A stretch of DNA of 64,000 bases from Diphasiastrum complanatum (Eukaryota; Streptophyta; Lycopodiopsida; Lycopodiales; Lycopodiaceae): positions 9,293,472 through 9,357,471 of the forward strand of contig CM055107.1 of the NCBI GenBank assembly GCA_029204225.1. Direction: 5' to 3'. The notes beneath the pieces are model-generated. The model saw only the letters and a list, made by a program, of their open reading frames with translations, did no database searches and was not told where the DNA came from. Each line of letters starts with the position of its first letter. The first letter of the stretch is position 1. Below, piece by piece: positions 35,335 to 46,859 of the stretch. Made by a program: the position numbers and the translations under genes.

Positions 35335-36273
35335 TGTTAGCAGTCACTATTTTTCCTATTTGTCCTTTAGTGGAGAATCCTCTGTTGATGCTCTGACTAC
35401 GAAGTCGAGGTACCAGAAGGTACACCCTAGACGGTTGTTAGGGGTCATCAAAGTTTATTTTCTCCATGGGTAGAATCTTCTCCAGAGATAGTATGGCGAG
35501 TACAGAGCTTTCTCCAGGCTTGGATTGCGTGACTTCATGGGGTTAATGCCATAATTAATGAGGTTGGGGCAATGTATATAGTTTTGAGGACCCAAAGAGC
35601 ATTTTTTAACTTTTGGTCCATGTACTCAAGTTTGGAGGGGCCCAACTCATAATGGGGGGTCCATGGGACAAGTGACCTTCTTTTCCAATTAGCACTTGGC
35701 TATCAAATGCCAAGGCTTTTCATTTGCTTTTGTAACTCCTATGTTAGTTAGTGACTTACATCAAGCAGTAGGTTTTAAGTAATTAGTTTAATATTCTATG
35801 TTTTACGAAGCTTTTTAGCTTAATTGCTCTTTGCCAATGGGCATTATCTTTCTATTGCTTTCATGTATTTGTACATTGATGGGTTTTCCATCCTTCAATA
35901 ATCAAAGCATGAGGGTTTTCTATGTAAGATATGGTTGTTGGCTGTTGGCTGTTGGCTGTTGGATATTCCACATTGGGAATCATTGGCCTTTGGATTTCTC
36001 TATCTCTACTAGTATAAATAGGCGCCCGCCCTCTTTCTGCCGAAGGTGGAGAAAGAGCCCAAAGAGGCTGAAGAGGAGGACGAGCCTGAAGAGGCTGGAG
36101 AGACTAGAGAGAGTGACAATGCTTATGTACATACATTCTTTGTGTAGAGATTTGTCTCCATTAATATCCTACTTTGCTTCCACTAGTATGCATAATTTGT
36201 GAGTGTTCATAGAACGTTAATCACTTAATTCATTGTGAATGTTTTTGCTTCTAGTTCACCTTGAATTCTGACA
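35335..36273 (+). repeat. 5' LTR of the copia element
   Basis: TGTTAG...CTGACA. A TATA box TATAAATA lies at 36013-36020, followed by a purine-rich transcribed part (GAGGCTGAAGAGG type). The match to the 3' LTR starts at 37218. Confidence 0.85.
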
Positions 36274-36285
36274 TGGTATCGGAGC
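36274..36285 (+). other. Primer-binding site of the copia element
   Basis: TGGTATCGGAGC, one base different from the initiator tRNA-Met site TGGTATCAGAGC, directly after the LTR end. Confidence 0.85.
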
Positions 36286-36760
36286 AGGTTCATAGGCTGC
36301 ATGATTAACACTCATAGCCTCTACATCCTGAAGATTATTATACATATTGGAAGGTAGGCAGATGGGCGATTTTGTTCCAGCAAATGGAGTCTCTGAAGGG
36401 TGCATTTTTAGTAGATTGGGCGCATTTATGCAGAAGACTAAATCAGATGCATGTACAAAATGAAGGAATTTAGAACTTACATTAAAACAGTTATTGAGGG
36501 AATCGGAATCATGCTATCAAAATGCACTTAAAAGTCTAACTCAATTGTGATGGCACATCTCTCTTGAATCCTGAAGAATGCAAGACATGGTATGGTTCAG
36601 GGATGACCACAAAGCCCTAGCAATGTTGCTATATACTTAACTTCGGGAGAGTAAACTGCAACAATCATGTATTGATGTGGCCCTTATCATCTTACTCCCT
36701 TAGAAGGATGTTGGCTGAGTGTAAAGAATATCAGTTCTGAAGTGTGAAACCTGGGAACTT

Positions 36761-37200
36761 ATGGAGCTTCCAAATTCCATGAAGGCAAAATTGGGTTTTG
36801 TTATCTGGTTGGTCATTGGATTTGAGACGGACTACTTGGAGTTACCTGAAGGTTTTGTTATAGAGGAAGAACGAGATCGTATTTGGTCTAAGCAAGTGCC
36901 TTGGGCACGATTGACTGAAGACAATTTTCTTGGCTGGTGTTTTTTGGAGTTCTGTAGTTTCTTCCCTATGGTTTGAGAAAGTGTCATATTCTTATGGATT
37001 TTCGAACTGGCAGTTGAGCACAGATCTCTTGCTTCTTGGGAATCTATTTTTTGGATGACTTATTCTTTATAGTTAAAAGTGAGAAAAAGTCACTAAGTGC
37101 AGAGTTTGAGATGAAGGATCTCGGGGACTTACACTACACCTGGGAATTGAGGTCTGGAGACAAAACAAGAACCTTTGATGGGGGTAAAGCAAAATTAAAT
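36761..37200 (+). pseudogene. Copia RT fragments
   Basis: Broken frames with ...YFLDDLFFIVKSEKKSLS (YVDD position) and FEMKDLGDLHYTWELRSGD, the strand after the palm in copia RT. No other domain survives between the LTRs. Confidence 0.7.
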
Positions 37201-37217
37201 TTGCCATTAAGGGAGAG

Positions 37218-37560
37218 TGTTAGAAGTCACTATTTGTCCTATTTGTCCTTTAATGGAGACTCCTCTATTGATGCTCTGACTGCGAAGTCGAGGTACCAGA
37301 AGGTACACCCTAGACGGCTGTTAGGGGTCATCAGAGTTATTTTCTCCCTGGGTAGAATCTTCTCCAGAGATAGTATGGCAAGTAACTTTCTCCAGGCTTG
37401 GATTGCGTGACTTCATGGGGTTAATGCCATATTTAATGAAGTTGGGGCAATGTATATAGTTTTGAGGACCCAAGGAGCATTTTCTAACTTTTGGTCCATG
37501 TACTCAAGTTTGGAGGGGCCCAACTCATAATGGGGGGTCCATGGAGCAAGTGACCTTCTC
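37218..37560 (+). repeat. 3' LTR of the copia element, truncated by insertion
   Basis: Aligns with 35335-35686 and ends within 'caagtgaccttctc'. In the 5' LTR the text continues 'ttttccaattagc', which is absent here. Confidence 0.85.
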
Positions 37561-38218
37561 TGTTAGAGCCCAGTTATGGCTCTATCATGACCTCGGCACG
37601 ACTGGTTACCAAAGGGCCTGAGGCCTAGTATTGGCAAAGGTCGATGACCGACGAGGACATCTGTCTCAAGTAGGGACCGGTGCGTCACGAGCAGTGATCC
37701 GGTGTGGTCGCCTGACAAGTTGTCAGAGATGTGGTGTGTCTTGACCGTCGGGACCCTAGCCGTTAGTGACGAGATGCTAGCCGGCAAGTAGTCGGGGTGA
37801 CCAAGTGGGTCATAGGTCTTTGGCGGGGCACGGGGGTGCTACCCTATGAGTCACGCAGTATTCATAGGTCACACGGGCCAGACATGCCAAGTGGACTGAT
37901 CCTGTCATGCGGTGTGTCCTGACCGTTGGGACCCTAGCCGTCAGTGACGAGATGCTAGCCGACAAGTAGTCGGGGTGACCAAGTGGGTCACAGGTCTTTG
38001 GCGGGGCACGGGGGTGGTACCTTATGAGTCATTCAGTATTCACAAGTCACAGGGGCCAGGCATGCCAAGTGGACTGATCACCCACAGGTGGATGCCATGT
38101 GCCAGTTGATAGGAATAGCAGGTAGAAGGACTCAAGGAGGGGGTGCCTATGGTTGGGAGGTTCATTCGACACACTGGCCTTCTAGGATTCACCAGCTTGG
38201 AGAGACTTGCTTGTGACA
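37561..38218 (+). repeat. 5' LTR with an internal tandem duplication
   Basis: TGTTAGAGCC...TTGTGACA. Bases 37733-37910 and 37911-38088 are two consecutive copies of a 178-base unit with few differences (gtgtgtcYtgaccgt... to ...gtggactgatc). A fragment of the same LTR type lies at 32331-32500. Confidence 0.85.
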
Positions 38219-38219
38219 A

Positions 38220-38233
38220 TTGGTATCAGAGCC
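38220..38233 (+). other. Primer-binding site of the 37.6 kb gypsy element
   Basis: TTGGTATCAGAGCC, the initiator tRNA-Met site, lies one base after the LTR end. Confidence 0.93.
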
Positions 38234-38988
38234 TCGTCTAGAGAGAGAACAACTCGTTCTAGAGAGAGAAAGTGGAGAAAACATCAATTTTCTTAGTTTT
38301 TTTTGGGGGATTGCAAAAGGAGAAGTGGGGGGAATTGATGCCCTGCAGTGAATCGCTGGTGAATATGGAGCTTTTGCCTCGATTTGAGCGAAAAAACAGG
38401 GATTTACAGATCTGAAAAAAGCATAGAACATGAAAAAATGAATTTCGTAGAAAACTGAAAAATGGCCATAACTTTCTCTACGCTTATCGGATTGCTATGA
38501 GATTTCGGCAGGTGCTTGGGGGTGCTGGATTGCTGCTAGGGAGGCTGAAAATCTGAAAAAAGATTCCGAAATCGCTGATTTAAAAAAAACAGATTTTGGA
38601 CGTTTTTTTTAGAGGTTTTGGAGTTGAAACGTCATAACTTCTCCGCCGTATGTCCGTTTGACCTGAGATTTGGCACGGAGAATCCTTACAGGAGGGCGAC
38701 CTACTACATTGGTACCTTCAGCCTGTTTGCAGACCTGAGCGTCCATAACTTCGCTTTGATTTGGTGCTGTTTTTTCACCTATTTTCTCAAAAGAATCGAC
38801 AAAACTTCAAATTTTTCCGCAACCTCTTCATCAGTCATCCATACTACGTCTTTGGGAACCAGGGAGTGATCTATCTTTGCTGATTTATTTTGCTTTCCGT
38901 TTTCCCTTTTCATAAGAAAAATCATTTTTTGGGTTTTTTTTGGTGTACATTAAGAAAGACTGTGTTTTTTCTGTGCCCTTTTTGTTCA
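38234..38988 (+). other. Leader of the gypsy element, no gene
   Basis: Untranslated leader between primer-binding site and gag. It contains short direct repeats such as 'ccataacttc'. Confidence 0.6.
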
Positions 38989-39799
38989 TCATGGAGGATG
39001 ATAGAGTTGATATTCCGCTTGGCCCTCCTGTTGCCCTCCAATCACCACCACCCAGACCTGTGCTTAGCCCTGACCGTAATCCGCCTACAGTAGCTGCTTG
39101 TTCGCCTACTGGTACTTCCCCTTCTGTGCAAGCTCGCATGGATAGTGTGGAAAAGACCGTCGCAGAGATGCGAGCGATGATGGTAGCTGGTGGTTATGTG
39201 TCTTCCTTGCGGTATGCTCCCCCTTATCCGTCTTCTGCTGTTCGTCTTGTGTTACCTCCACCCTACTCAGAAGACAAAGATATTAAACCTACCCGTTTCG
39301 TAGGAAACACTCCCCAACGCAATATTGATATCGTAGATCAGTGACTGCATAAGTGGGAGGAATATTTTGATTTGAAGTGGTCCCCAACCGATGAGGGTTG
39401 GCGGGTCCGCAAAGCTGCTTACCATTTCACTGATTTTGCTGACAGGTGGTGGCGCAAGTTGTTGAAGTCTAATCAGGCTCCATCCACCTGGCTTGAGTTT
39501 AAGCGAGCTTTCAGAGCTCAGTTTATTCCTCCACATGAGCATGTGCGTGAGACGGATGCTTGGTTTTTGCATCTTCAGAGGCAGTACATGGTGCAGGAAT
39601 ATGCCGATAAGTATTGTGAGACGCTTATCAAGATTCCAGAAGAGATTCCTGAGTGGCTAGTAGTCCACAAGTTCATATTTGGCCTTCGTGAAGAGTTGAG
39701 GCCTTCAGTGCTTAATGAAGGGTGCAAAACCTTAGAAGAGGCAGTTGCTACAGCTCTCAGCTTTGAAGGTAATGTGCACACCAAGGCTGAATCTGGAGC
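38989..39799 (+). pseudogene. Gypsy gag, 5' part
   Basis: Starts MEDDRVDIPLGPP with a Pro-rich part, then LPPPYSEDKDIKPTRFVGNT. A TGA stop near 39343 interrupts, and the frame resumes with HFTDFADRWWRKLLKS, WLEFKRAFRAQFIPPHE and YCETLIKIPEE, the typical retrotransposon gag capsid region. It is then split by the solo LTR. Joining across that LTR would continue the frame only 17 codons or so to a TAG. Confidence 0.88.
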
Positions 39800-39804
39800 G
39801 CCAA
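39800..39804. repeat. Target site duplication gccaa (left)
   Basis: Repeated exactly at 40159-40163 around the solo LTR. Confidence 0.88.
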
Positions 39805-40158
39805 TGTAAGAGATCCTAATACCACAATAGGGCAAACACTAACTGATCCACCCAACCCTACTCCCTGATATGGAGCAAGCCCCTCCTAGCCCAGTGTGAG
39901 CCTTGGTAGCATGCATACTGCCAAGTGTCAGCCACGTGGCTCTGACGTGGCCGACTGCACGTCGGGACCCAACGTGGGGCCCTGTCCTGCTGACAGGGTC
40001 CCTAGGCTGTGTTAGGCCCGCCATGGCTATGGTCCGTGCCGGGGCACACTACTCACACTGTCTTGCCCTGTTGGTCGTGTATGCTGGACACCACCCTGAC
40101 TGTGGTATCTAACCTCCTGTGTTCCCTAGGGTTCGGCACTGGTTACGAGCTCGTAACA
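39805..40158. mobile_element. Solo LTR inserted in gag
   Basis: A complete LTR of the 24.2/63.0 kb family (TGTAAGAG...CGTAACA) with no internal sequence, flanked by gccaa on both sides. It arose by insertion of a whole element followed by LTR-LTR recombination. Confidence 0.93.
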
Positions 40159-40163
40159 GCCAA
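40159..40163. repeat. Target site duplication gccaa (right)
   Basis: Exact copy of 39800-39804. Confidence 0.88.
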
Positions 40164-40240
40164 GCTGGCCTCGGAAGAAGGGTTCGCGAAAGTCTGGCCA
40201 AGCTGGTTAGAAAGGCTTTTCGCAAAAGAATCCTATCTAG

Positions 40241-40594
40241 ATGCAACAGACTTTGAAGCGCAAGGCGGGATCTCCTATGGCTCGTCGTGCTTACGACAAG
40301 TCTCCCCTTAGGCCTGAGCAAAAGGAAAAGGCCAAGAAAGACAGATTATGCCTTTTCTGTCTTGCCAAGCATCTTTTCAAGGATTGTCCTCGACGTACGG
40401 GCAAGAAGCTCCATGTTATGCAACGTCAAGATGAGGGCAAGGATGAGGAAATTTTGGATGACTTGTTGGTAAGTGATGATGAGGACACTCGTTGTGTCAT
40501 GACTATTTCGGTGCGGAAGCTTGTTCCAGTGGCACCAGTTTGTTATTTGTCCACCAAAGCGCGTGAAGCTATCAGTTTCCAGATAGTGAACTGA
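40241..40594 (+). pseudogene. Gag C-terminus with a variant zinc knuckle
   Basis: Basic stretch (RPEQKEKAKKDR) followed by CLFCLAKHLFKDCPRR. Spacing is C-x2-C-x3-H-x4-C, one residue short of the usual CCHC nucleic-acid-binding knuckle. Continues the split gag. Confidence 0.75.
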
Positions 40595-40599
40595 TACAC

Positions 40600-40959
40600 A
40601 TGAGGGGGAAGCTGGAAGGTCATGACGTGCTCGTCTTATTTGACACTGGTTCCTCGCATAATATTATTAATTCTTGCGTTGTGAGGAAGTTTTGCTTAGC
40701 TACTGTTCCATCTGATTATCAGTATACTGTTGAGATGCCAGATGATAAGGGAACAGAGGTTTGGGATGAAAGAATCTCTCGGGCGTCTTTGTCTATTCAA
40801 ACGTATACCGAGAAGTTAGATTTTGAAATCACTAAACTAGCTAAGTTTGATATTGTACTTGGTAAGCGGTGGCATGCAAGTAAGCAGCCCGCTATAGATT
40901 TTAAGTCACATGTGTATAAGTTTGGGCATGAGGGTATGTCTCATGTCTTAAAGGGGGAG
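40600..40959 (+). pseudogene. Gypsy retropepsin cut by an LTR
   Basis: VLVLFDTGSSHNIINSCVV holds the catalytic Asp. KFDIVLGKRWHASKQPAID is the conserved second block. The frame runs on into the LTR beginning at 40960 and stops there, so the true continuation to RT is lost. Confidence 0.88.
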
Positions 40960-41660
40960 TGTAGTGGGTTTCTTTCCTTGCCTAACCTCAATCCAAGATC
41001 TAATCAATCTAGCATCAAAGAGATGAGTTAGTTGTCACGCATAGATTCGTTCCCATGAGAGCGATAGTATAGTTCAGATTTCAGCATGAATGGAAGATTC
41101 ACATCTAACTCTAATATCCATTAACCCTAAGCATTAACACTACATCCATTAACACTAGATCCACATCAAGATAGCTTATTCTTTCTCTCTCTCCCTTCTC
41201 TCTCATAAAAAGTATAATAACATGCAATCCCAATAACAATCAAATCCAACAATTGATAAATCCAAAGAAAGCATGAGAGATGGAGGAAAAGTGATAGAGA
41301 GCAAGGACATTCATCAATCCATTTCACAAGAGAACCAATCTGCTTTATTGAATTGAAGAAATGAACATGTGTAGGAACTCGAGTTGGTCCCTTTTTATAG
41401 TAGAGAGGAGGACCTTGGCCTCTGAATCCTATTGGTCCATTTCTGCCTCCCTAATTATTCAAATTTAAAAAAGAGTGGGAACCATCCAAATTGGAGGGAA
41501 AACCAACTACTTGACATTTAGGCCCTGCGACATTAAAAGTCCCGCAAAAAGGCCTAAAGTCCTTTTATTGACTTGTAACTAATCAAATTTCTATGTGATC
41601 ATCGGATTGGACTTACACACGCAGGGTGCCAAATCCCTCTCACTTATTACACCTGCGAGA
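40960..41660 (-). repeat. 3' LTR of the 41-48.7 kb element (right edge approximate)
   Basis: Starts TGTAGTGGGT. It matches 48298-48727 almost base for base to 41388. The remainder resembles the 3' LTR at 4705-5556 in order of blocks ('cacgcagg', 'cacttatta'). The exact right end is not visible. Confidence 0.8.
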
Positions 41661-41830
41661 TGCAGTTATTGTGGGCTTTTATTTGCTTCGCGACGAATCT
41701 TTATTAAATGATACTGCACCTTCTCCATAAAATCGAGTCGGGTAGTGCTAAAATTCAAATTATGCGGCAAAAAAGAAGGATGGGCTCCGGCAATCCATTT
41801 TGAAGTTGTCCAGGATGTGAAGCGAGATTC

Positions 41831-43309
41831 TCAGGAGCCTCCCATCGTTGTTGCGCAGAAATACAGTCGAGCCACTGACAGCTGATCCTTGATATTCTCT
41901 GAGGCCATTGGCTTATTTGGATCGAATGCCAAAGGAGGAAGGCAATCATCCCATCTCGTTGCCACGGATGCCAACAGAGTCAAGTCTTTCGCAAGAAGTG
42001 CCGATTGTCTCACTGTCGGATCGGGAGAGTGTACATACTCCTGCTGGTACGCTTGTAATGCCCGGTGGAAATCCACTGATATGTTCCAAGTGTAAGGTTG
42101 ATGGATGATTGGCCAATTTGGCGTATGGATAGTAATTTTGTCCATGGCCAATCCCAAATCCTTGCACCTATTCCTACGCGGCATCGGTACATAATATGGA
42201 TCTAGGCGCAATTGGCGAGGGCTGGCCACATAACTCCTAATAGATTCTGGAGTTTTCTCAAAAATGGTAACTCTCCAAGCTGGCTGCTCTCCCAATGTGG
42301 GTATTTTATCCAATTCCTTGCTGGCCTCTATTTCAGAGGTCTTAAACTTAAGGACCCAACCACCACACGAGGACTCATTAGGATGTTGCGCTAAAAAACT
42401 CTGAATCTGGTCCTCAAAGCTGATTGCTCTTCTGAATAATGGTGTGGTCCTTGATGAAGCTGGACCCTGTTGCACTGCTTGGTGGAACTGGCTGTTGTTC
42501 TTCAATGTCTGGGGCTCCACTCTGGTCCATACCTGAATTCAACCCTGTATCCATTGGTACTTCAGCTTGGTGCGGAGGGGAGAATTGCGGCATGACCGGA
42601 ACTAGGATTTGAGGTCCAGCTTCCAACACCTGAGCGGCAGCTTTTTCGTATGCAGTGATGGTTGCTTTAGCCTTTGCCAACTCAGTTGAAGCTGCACCTT
42701 TGAATTTGTCAAAGCGGCCTTGGAATCCCTGAAGCGCCACTTTGTAGGTTTCAACTTTCTTGAACAAATACGCGAGGATGATCTGGTATTTGCGTCTGGA
42801 GATACACATCACGCTCAAGGGTGGTCGCATCCAATTCACCTTGGAGACGTGTGCGATCTTGCTCTGCCATCTGCAGTTGACCCTGTAGCAGTTGCACTTG
42901 TTGCTTTGCATCTTGCACGGCCTTGTCCACCTGATCTTGAGCGGTTGTCAGGGCATTCTGCAGTGAGCTAACATATTCTTCCAGGCGATAAGCCAGTTGC
43001 TGTGCCGTCTTCTTCTCAGCTTCTGTTCGAATCCTCTTCCAGGGGATTGGAGTTCAAAGGGCACAGGGCTCTGGGGCATTTCGAAAACTTCTGAGGCCCC
43101 AAGGGGGTCGGAATCATCGAACATATCCATAAAATATGCTTCTGTGTGTGGGGGTGAGGTGCGGCCTGGGCAGTTGTGATGGGAATGGTAGCCCCAATGG
43201 TCACAAAATGTCTGTGAGAGGAAGCAGAGGCGATCATGATATCCGTTGCAGATGGGACATCACGATGGATAGTATAACGAGGCGACTGGGATGTATCTGT
43301 GGAAGACAT
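41831..43309 (-). pseudogene. Extra ORF of the gypsy element, unknown function
   Basis: Starts MSSTDTSQSPRYTIHR at 43309 and runs through four open blocks joined by frame shifts (to 43140, 43130-42948, 42911-42414, 42520-41831). The third block has a helical part rich in Ala/Lys/Glu (KFKGAASTELAKAKATITAY) that could form a coiled coil, then a Pro/Gln linker. The last block is a folded-looking domain (SVDFHRALQAYQQEYVHSPD, RWDDCLPPLAFDPNKP). I recognise no gag, pol or envelope motif. Extra ORFs between pol and the 3' LTR are known in Tat and Athila elements; whether this one is related is not known. Confidence 0.6.
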
Positions 43310-43549
43310 GATGAACAGAAATGGAAAGTAATACGCGCGAGTGTATATCAGAAAACAGTTCAGAAAGTTTGGAAGGCTTTGGTCGCTGGAAAATTTGGCA
43401 AGAGCTTCGCTAGGCACAAGTGAGAAATGAATCGAATTCAGGCAACTTATAGGTGAATTTGGAGGGTCCATTACACTGAATACTAGTTTGGCTGATCAGT
43501 TCTGAACAGAAATTTGCAGGCTTGTACAGTACTGTGAAAGTAGGCTAAA

Positions 43550-43910
43550 AAAATCTCGGCGAAGGTTTCTGATGCTCTGAAGCCATCCGGCGAACGTTTT
43601 CTAGGGTTGGCGAAGGATGAACCTTCGCCCAAGAGGGTCCTTCGCCCAAGTACTGTCATAAATGCAAATTTGCAAGATCTGAACCTATGGCCAACCTAAT
43701 TTTGACATTTTAAGACCATCTAGCATGTCAGCGAAGGTTCCTAAAGAGAGTAAGGTGCTCGGCGAAGGTTTCTAAAATGGCATGTTGCTGATCATTCGCC
43801 TGACTCAAAAAATGGATTTTTTTTGGAAAAGAATCTTCGCCCAACTCAATATAGATATATCTGAAGTGGATGTACAACCTGAAAGCTCAACGAAGGTTTC
43901 CAATATTGTA
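43550..43910. repeat. Cluster of dispersed GGCGAAGGTT motifs
   Basis: The 10-mer or a one- or two-base variant occurs about nine times in both orientations (for example near 43559, 43609, 43733, 43763, and as AACCTTCGCC-type near 43625). A second cluster lies at 47310-47960. It sits in the untranslated part just ahead of the extra ORF. Confidence 0.75.
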
Positions 43911-44041
43911 TAGGCAACATATGACCGAAACAGTGATTTTATAAGTCATTTTTCATCAAAATACTTTTCTTCCTCTTTTTCCACTCTGATGACAAGACAA
44001 GTCCTTTCGACAAAGAACAAGCAGATGTAGTCCAGCATGAT

Positions 44042-45150
44042 ATGCCTGAACATTTTAAACGTTACACATTGGATGATGTGGTTATCATGTTACCTAAAGC
44101 ACATCGTAAACCCGAAGAACAGGTGCCAGAATCGAAAGATGTTTGCGATGGCCCAGCTAGGACACAGCCAATGAATCTTGCTGAACCAGGAGAACCAGAA
44201 AAGATTGTACAAGTTGGATCACAACTTAATCCTGAACAGTATCAAGCACTCCGGATGTTACTTATTAAGTATCAAGATTGTTTTGCATGGACTTATCAAG
44301 ATCTGAAGGGTATTCCAACATCAGTTATTGAACATATCATACCTTTAGTACCTAATGCAGTTCCAAAGGTTACAAAGTTCTATTGCTGTAATCCTAATGT
44401 TGCGGATCTGATAAACAAAGAGCTTCAGAGATTGCTTGACGCCGATTTCATTTATCAGATCGAGCATACCGAATGGGTTTCACCGATTGTCATTGTTCCT
44501 AAGAAGAATGGGAAATTGAGAATTTGTGTGAATCTCAAGGCTTTGAACAAAGTGACGCGGAAGGATCACTTTCCGTTACCTTATACTAAAAGCATTCTGG
44601 ATCGCCTTGCTGGAGTGGAAGCTTATAGTTTCCTGGATGGATTTAGTGGTTACAACCAAGTTAAGATTGCACTTGCAAATCGCCACAAAACCGCTTTTGC
44701 AACAGAATAAGGCACCTATGCTTACAAAGTAATGTCGTTTGGACTCTGTAATGCACCAAGTTCGTTCCAAAGAGCAATGCAATTTGCTTTTGAATATTAT
44801 CTACAGAAATTCCTTGAAATTTACTTGGATGACCTGGGAGTCCATAGTACAGATACAGACCACCTGGATTGATTGGAGAAAGTATTTGAAAGATGTCGCA
44901 AATATCAAATTTCCCTAAATCCAGAAAAATGCCATATATGGGTTTCCCACGGAGTTGTGCTTGGGCATGTGATATCGAGACATGGCATTGCCACAGATTA
45001 TTCTAAAATCAAGATTATTGTGGAATTGCCACCGCCAACAACAATTCGAATTTTTATTATCTTCAGTGCGGATTTAGCACGACCTATTCGAAAATTTCGT
45101 CACTACCTCATGGAAACGCACTTTGCATTTTAGACAGATCACCAGCCGTT
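44042..45150 (+). pseudogene. Gypsy RT and RNase H remnant, inverted
   Basis: After a spacer (YTLDDVVIMLPKAH) RT reads WVSPIVIVPKKNGKLRICVN, FPLPYTKSILDRL and FLDGFSGYNQ up to AFATE, then TAA. Beyond the stop the frame continues with GTYAYKVMSFGLCNAPSSFQ and the catalytic EIYLDDLGVHS. Then comes CRKYQISLNPEKCHIWV. Part of the RT thumb and most of RNase H are deleted near 45050. Confidence 0.9.
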
Positions 45151-45157
45151 ACTTTAC

Positions 45158-46558
45158 TTGGTAAACAAGACATGCAACACTAGACATATTGCAAGATGGT
45201 TATTGTTATTGACTGAATTTGACTTTCGAATTGTGGTTCGAAAGGGGAAGCAACATTATCTAGCCGATCACGTTTCGCGAATTGAATCCGCACCAGTTAA
45301 TACTGAAGTGGATGATGAATTACCAGATGCTGCATTGTTCTATGTAGAAGCAGTACCTGTTTGGGCAGCGGATATTGTTGAGTACTTGATGCTAGGACAA
45401 TTGAATGACTCTTTGACAAAAGTACAGAAGAAACAATTAATTCATATGGCTCAATCTTATCAATTGATTGCAAGACAATTATATCGTCGTGGATCAGACA
45501 ATATTCTACGTAGATGTGTTTTACCGAACGAAATACCAGATTTAATCATGTTTTCACATGATGGCATGGGCGGAGGACATTTCTCTACAGATATTACGGT
45601 TCGCAAACTTTTGCAATCAGGTTGTTGGTGGCCTACGCTTCATAAGGACACAGAAAATTATATTCAGACATGTGATGTTTGCCAGCGAGCCTGACGGCCT
45701 ACTAGACAGAACGATGAACCCTTGCATCCGGTTTTATCGCAAGCACCGTTTGAAAAATGGGGACTGGATTATGTTGGTCCTATTCATCCTGCCGCGCAAG
45801 GATCTCAGGCCCGATACATTATTGTAGCAACTGATTATATGACCAAGTGGGTTGAAGCCAAAGCTGTCAAAGTTGCTGATGCGAAATCTACAGCCAAGTT
45901 TCTCTATGAAAATATTATTATCAGATTTGGATGTCCGATCGAGATTGTCAGTGACCGGGGTACACACTTTGTTAATCAAACAATAAAGTGTTTACTAGAA
46001 GATTTTTTTGTTATACACAGATTTAGTACTCCTTACTATCCCAGAGGGAATGGCCAAGCTGAATCTTCCAATAAGATTCTCTGCACTATTATGACGAAAA
46101 CAATTGAAGCGAGTCGGTCTGATTGGGAACATAAACTGTATGCAGCATTATGGGCATTCAGAACCGCTTACAAAAGTAGTACAAATCAAACACCCTTTCA
46201 ACTATTTTATGGTCAAGATGTTGTCATGCCGATTGAATTTTTAATCCCATCTTTACGCATAGCGGCAACAGAACGGTTAAATGATGATAAGTCTTTACAA
46301 CTACGTTATGAAGCGTTGCACAAATTATGTGAAACACGATTAATGGCAGTTCATGCGTTAGCAGCAGAGAAAGCCCGCCGCAAGGCATGGCGCGATCGTC
46401 GATTGCACAAAAAGGATCTGAAAGCAAGAGATCTCGCACTGATGTACAAAACCAAGCTGATCAAGGGAAAATTGAAGTTTATCGGTGAAGGCCCATATAA
46501 AGTGAAGGAAATCCCGAACTATGGCGCAGTAATTCTTGAGCACTTGAAAACGATTTGA
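45158..46558 (+). pseudogene. Gypsy RNase H end and integrase, inverted
   Basis: The RNase H tail (HIARWLLLLTEFDFRIVVRK, then LADHVSRIE) leads to the zinc part GGGHFSTDITVRKLLQSG and CDVCQRA, after which one stop (TGA, 45692) occurs. The core D,D,E lies in ATDYMTKW, VSDRGTHF and NGQAESSNK; the C-terminus KGKLKFIGEGPYKV ends at 46556. It is the closest match to 5732-6816 on the other strand. Confidence 0.92.
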
Positions 46559-46859
46559 TACTCCGGTGAATGGCAACCAATTACGCAAGTTTTGGCAGCC
46601 TGCTCCGCCAGTTCAGCAAGCATGATCTAAATGATTTTTTAATTTTATTCGTTTTTCAAAAAAAAAAAATTCAATATTTAATTGTTAAGTTTTGTTTGGA
46701 AAAGACAGAAAAGAAAAAAAGAAAAAAAATGAGGAAAGACTGATGAGCAAAAGTTAGAAAAGATAAAAGTAGGAAAGGGTCTTCCATAAACTTCCGAGGT
46801 TTGAACCGTGTGATAAGGGCTCATTTAACAATCTCCCAATCCGTACGCTCAGTTTCATC

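Larger units (their letters stand above)
35335..37560 (+). mobile_element. Copia element with both LTRs, cut by a gypsy insertion
   Basis: The 5' LTR (35335-36273) and the start of the 3' LTR (37218-37560) agree closely over the shared 343 bases. Between them lie a primer-binding site, about 900 bases of decayed interior with copia RT traces, and a polypurine tract (AAGGGAGAG). The 3' LTR stops at 37560, exactly where the gypsy LTR TGTTAGAGCC begins. The interior is far too short for a complete element, so most of gag-pol was deleted. Confidence 0.85.
37561..40959 (+). mobile_element. Gypsy element inserted in the copia 3' LTR
   Basis: The 5' LTR (37561-38218) is followed by a primer-binding site, gag (38989 on), a zinc-knuckle region and protease (40600 on). 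The gag is split by a solo LTR (39805-40158), and the protease is cut at 40960 by another gypsy LTR. No RT, integrase or 3' LTR of this element is found to the right, so its 3' half is missing. Confidence 0.85.

Noticed and set aside
39839-40311. Frames across the LTR copies at 39.9, 24.3 and 63.1 kb
   Set aside because: The same frames recur only because the LTR recurs; LTRs do not encode proteins here.
43136-43423. A 95-codon + strand frame opposite the extra ORF
   Set aside because: It has no identity and lies antisense to the better supported - strand frame.
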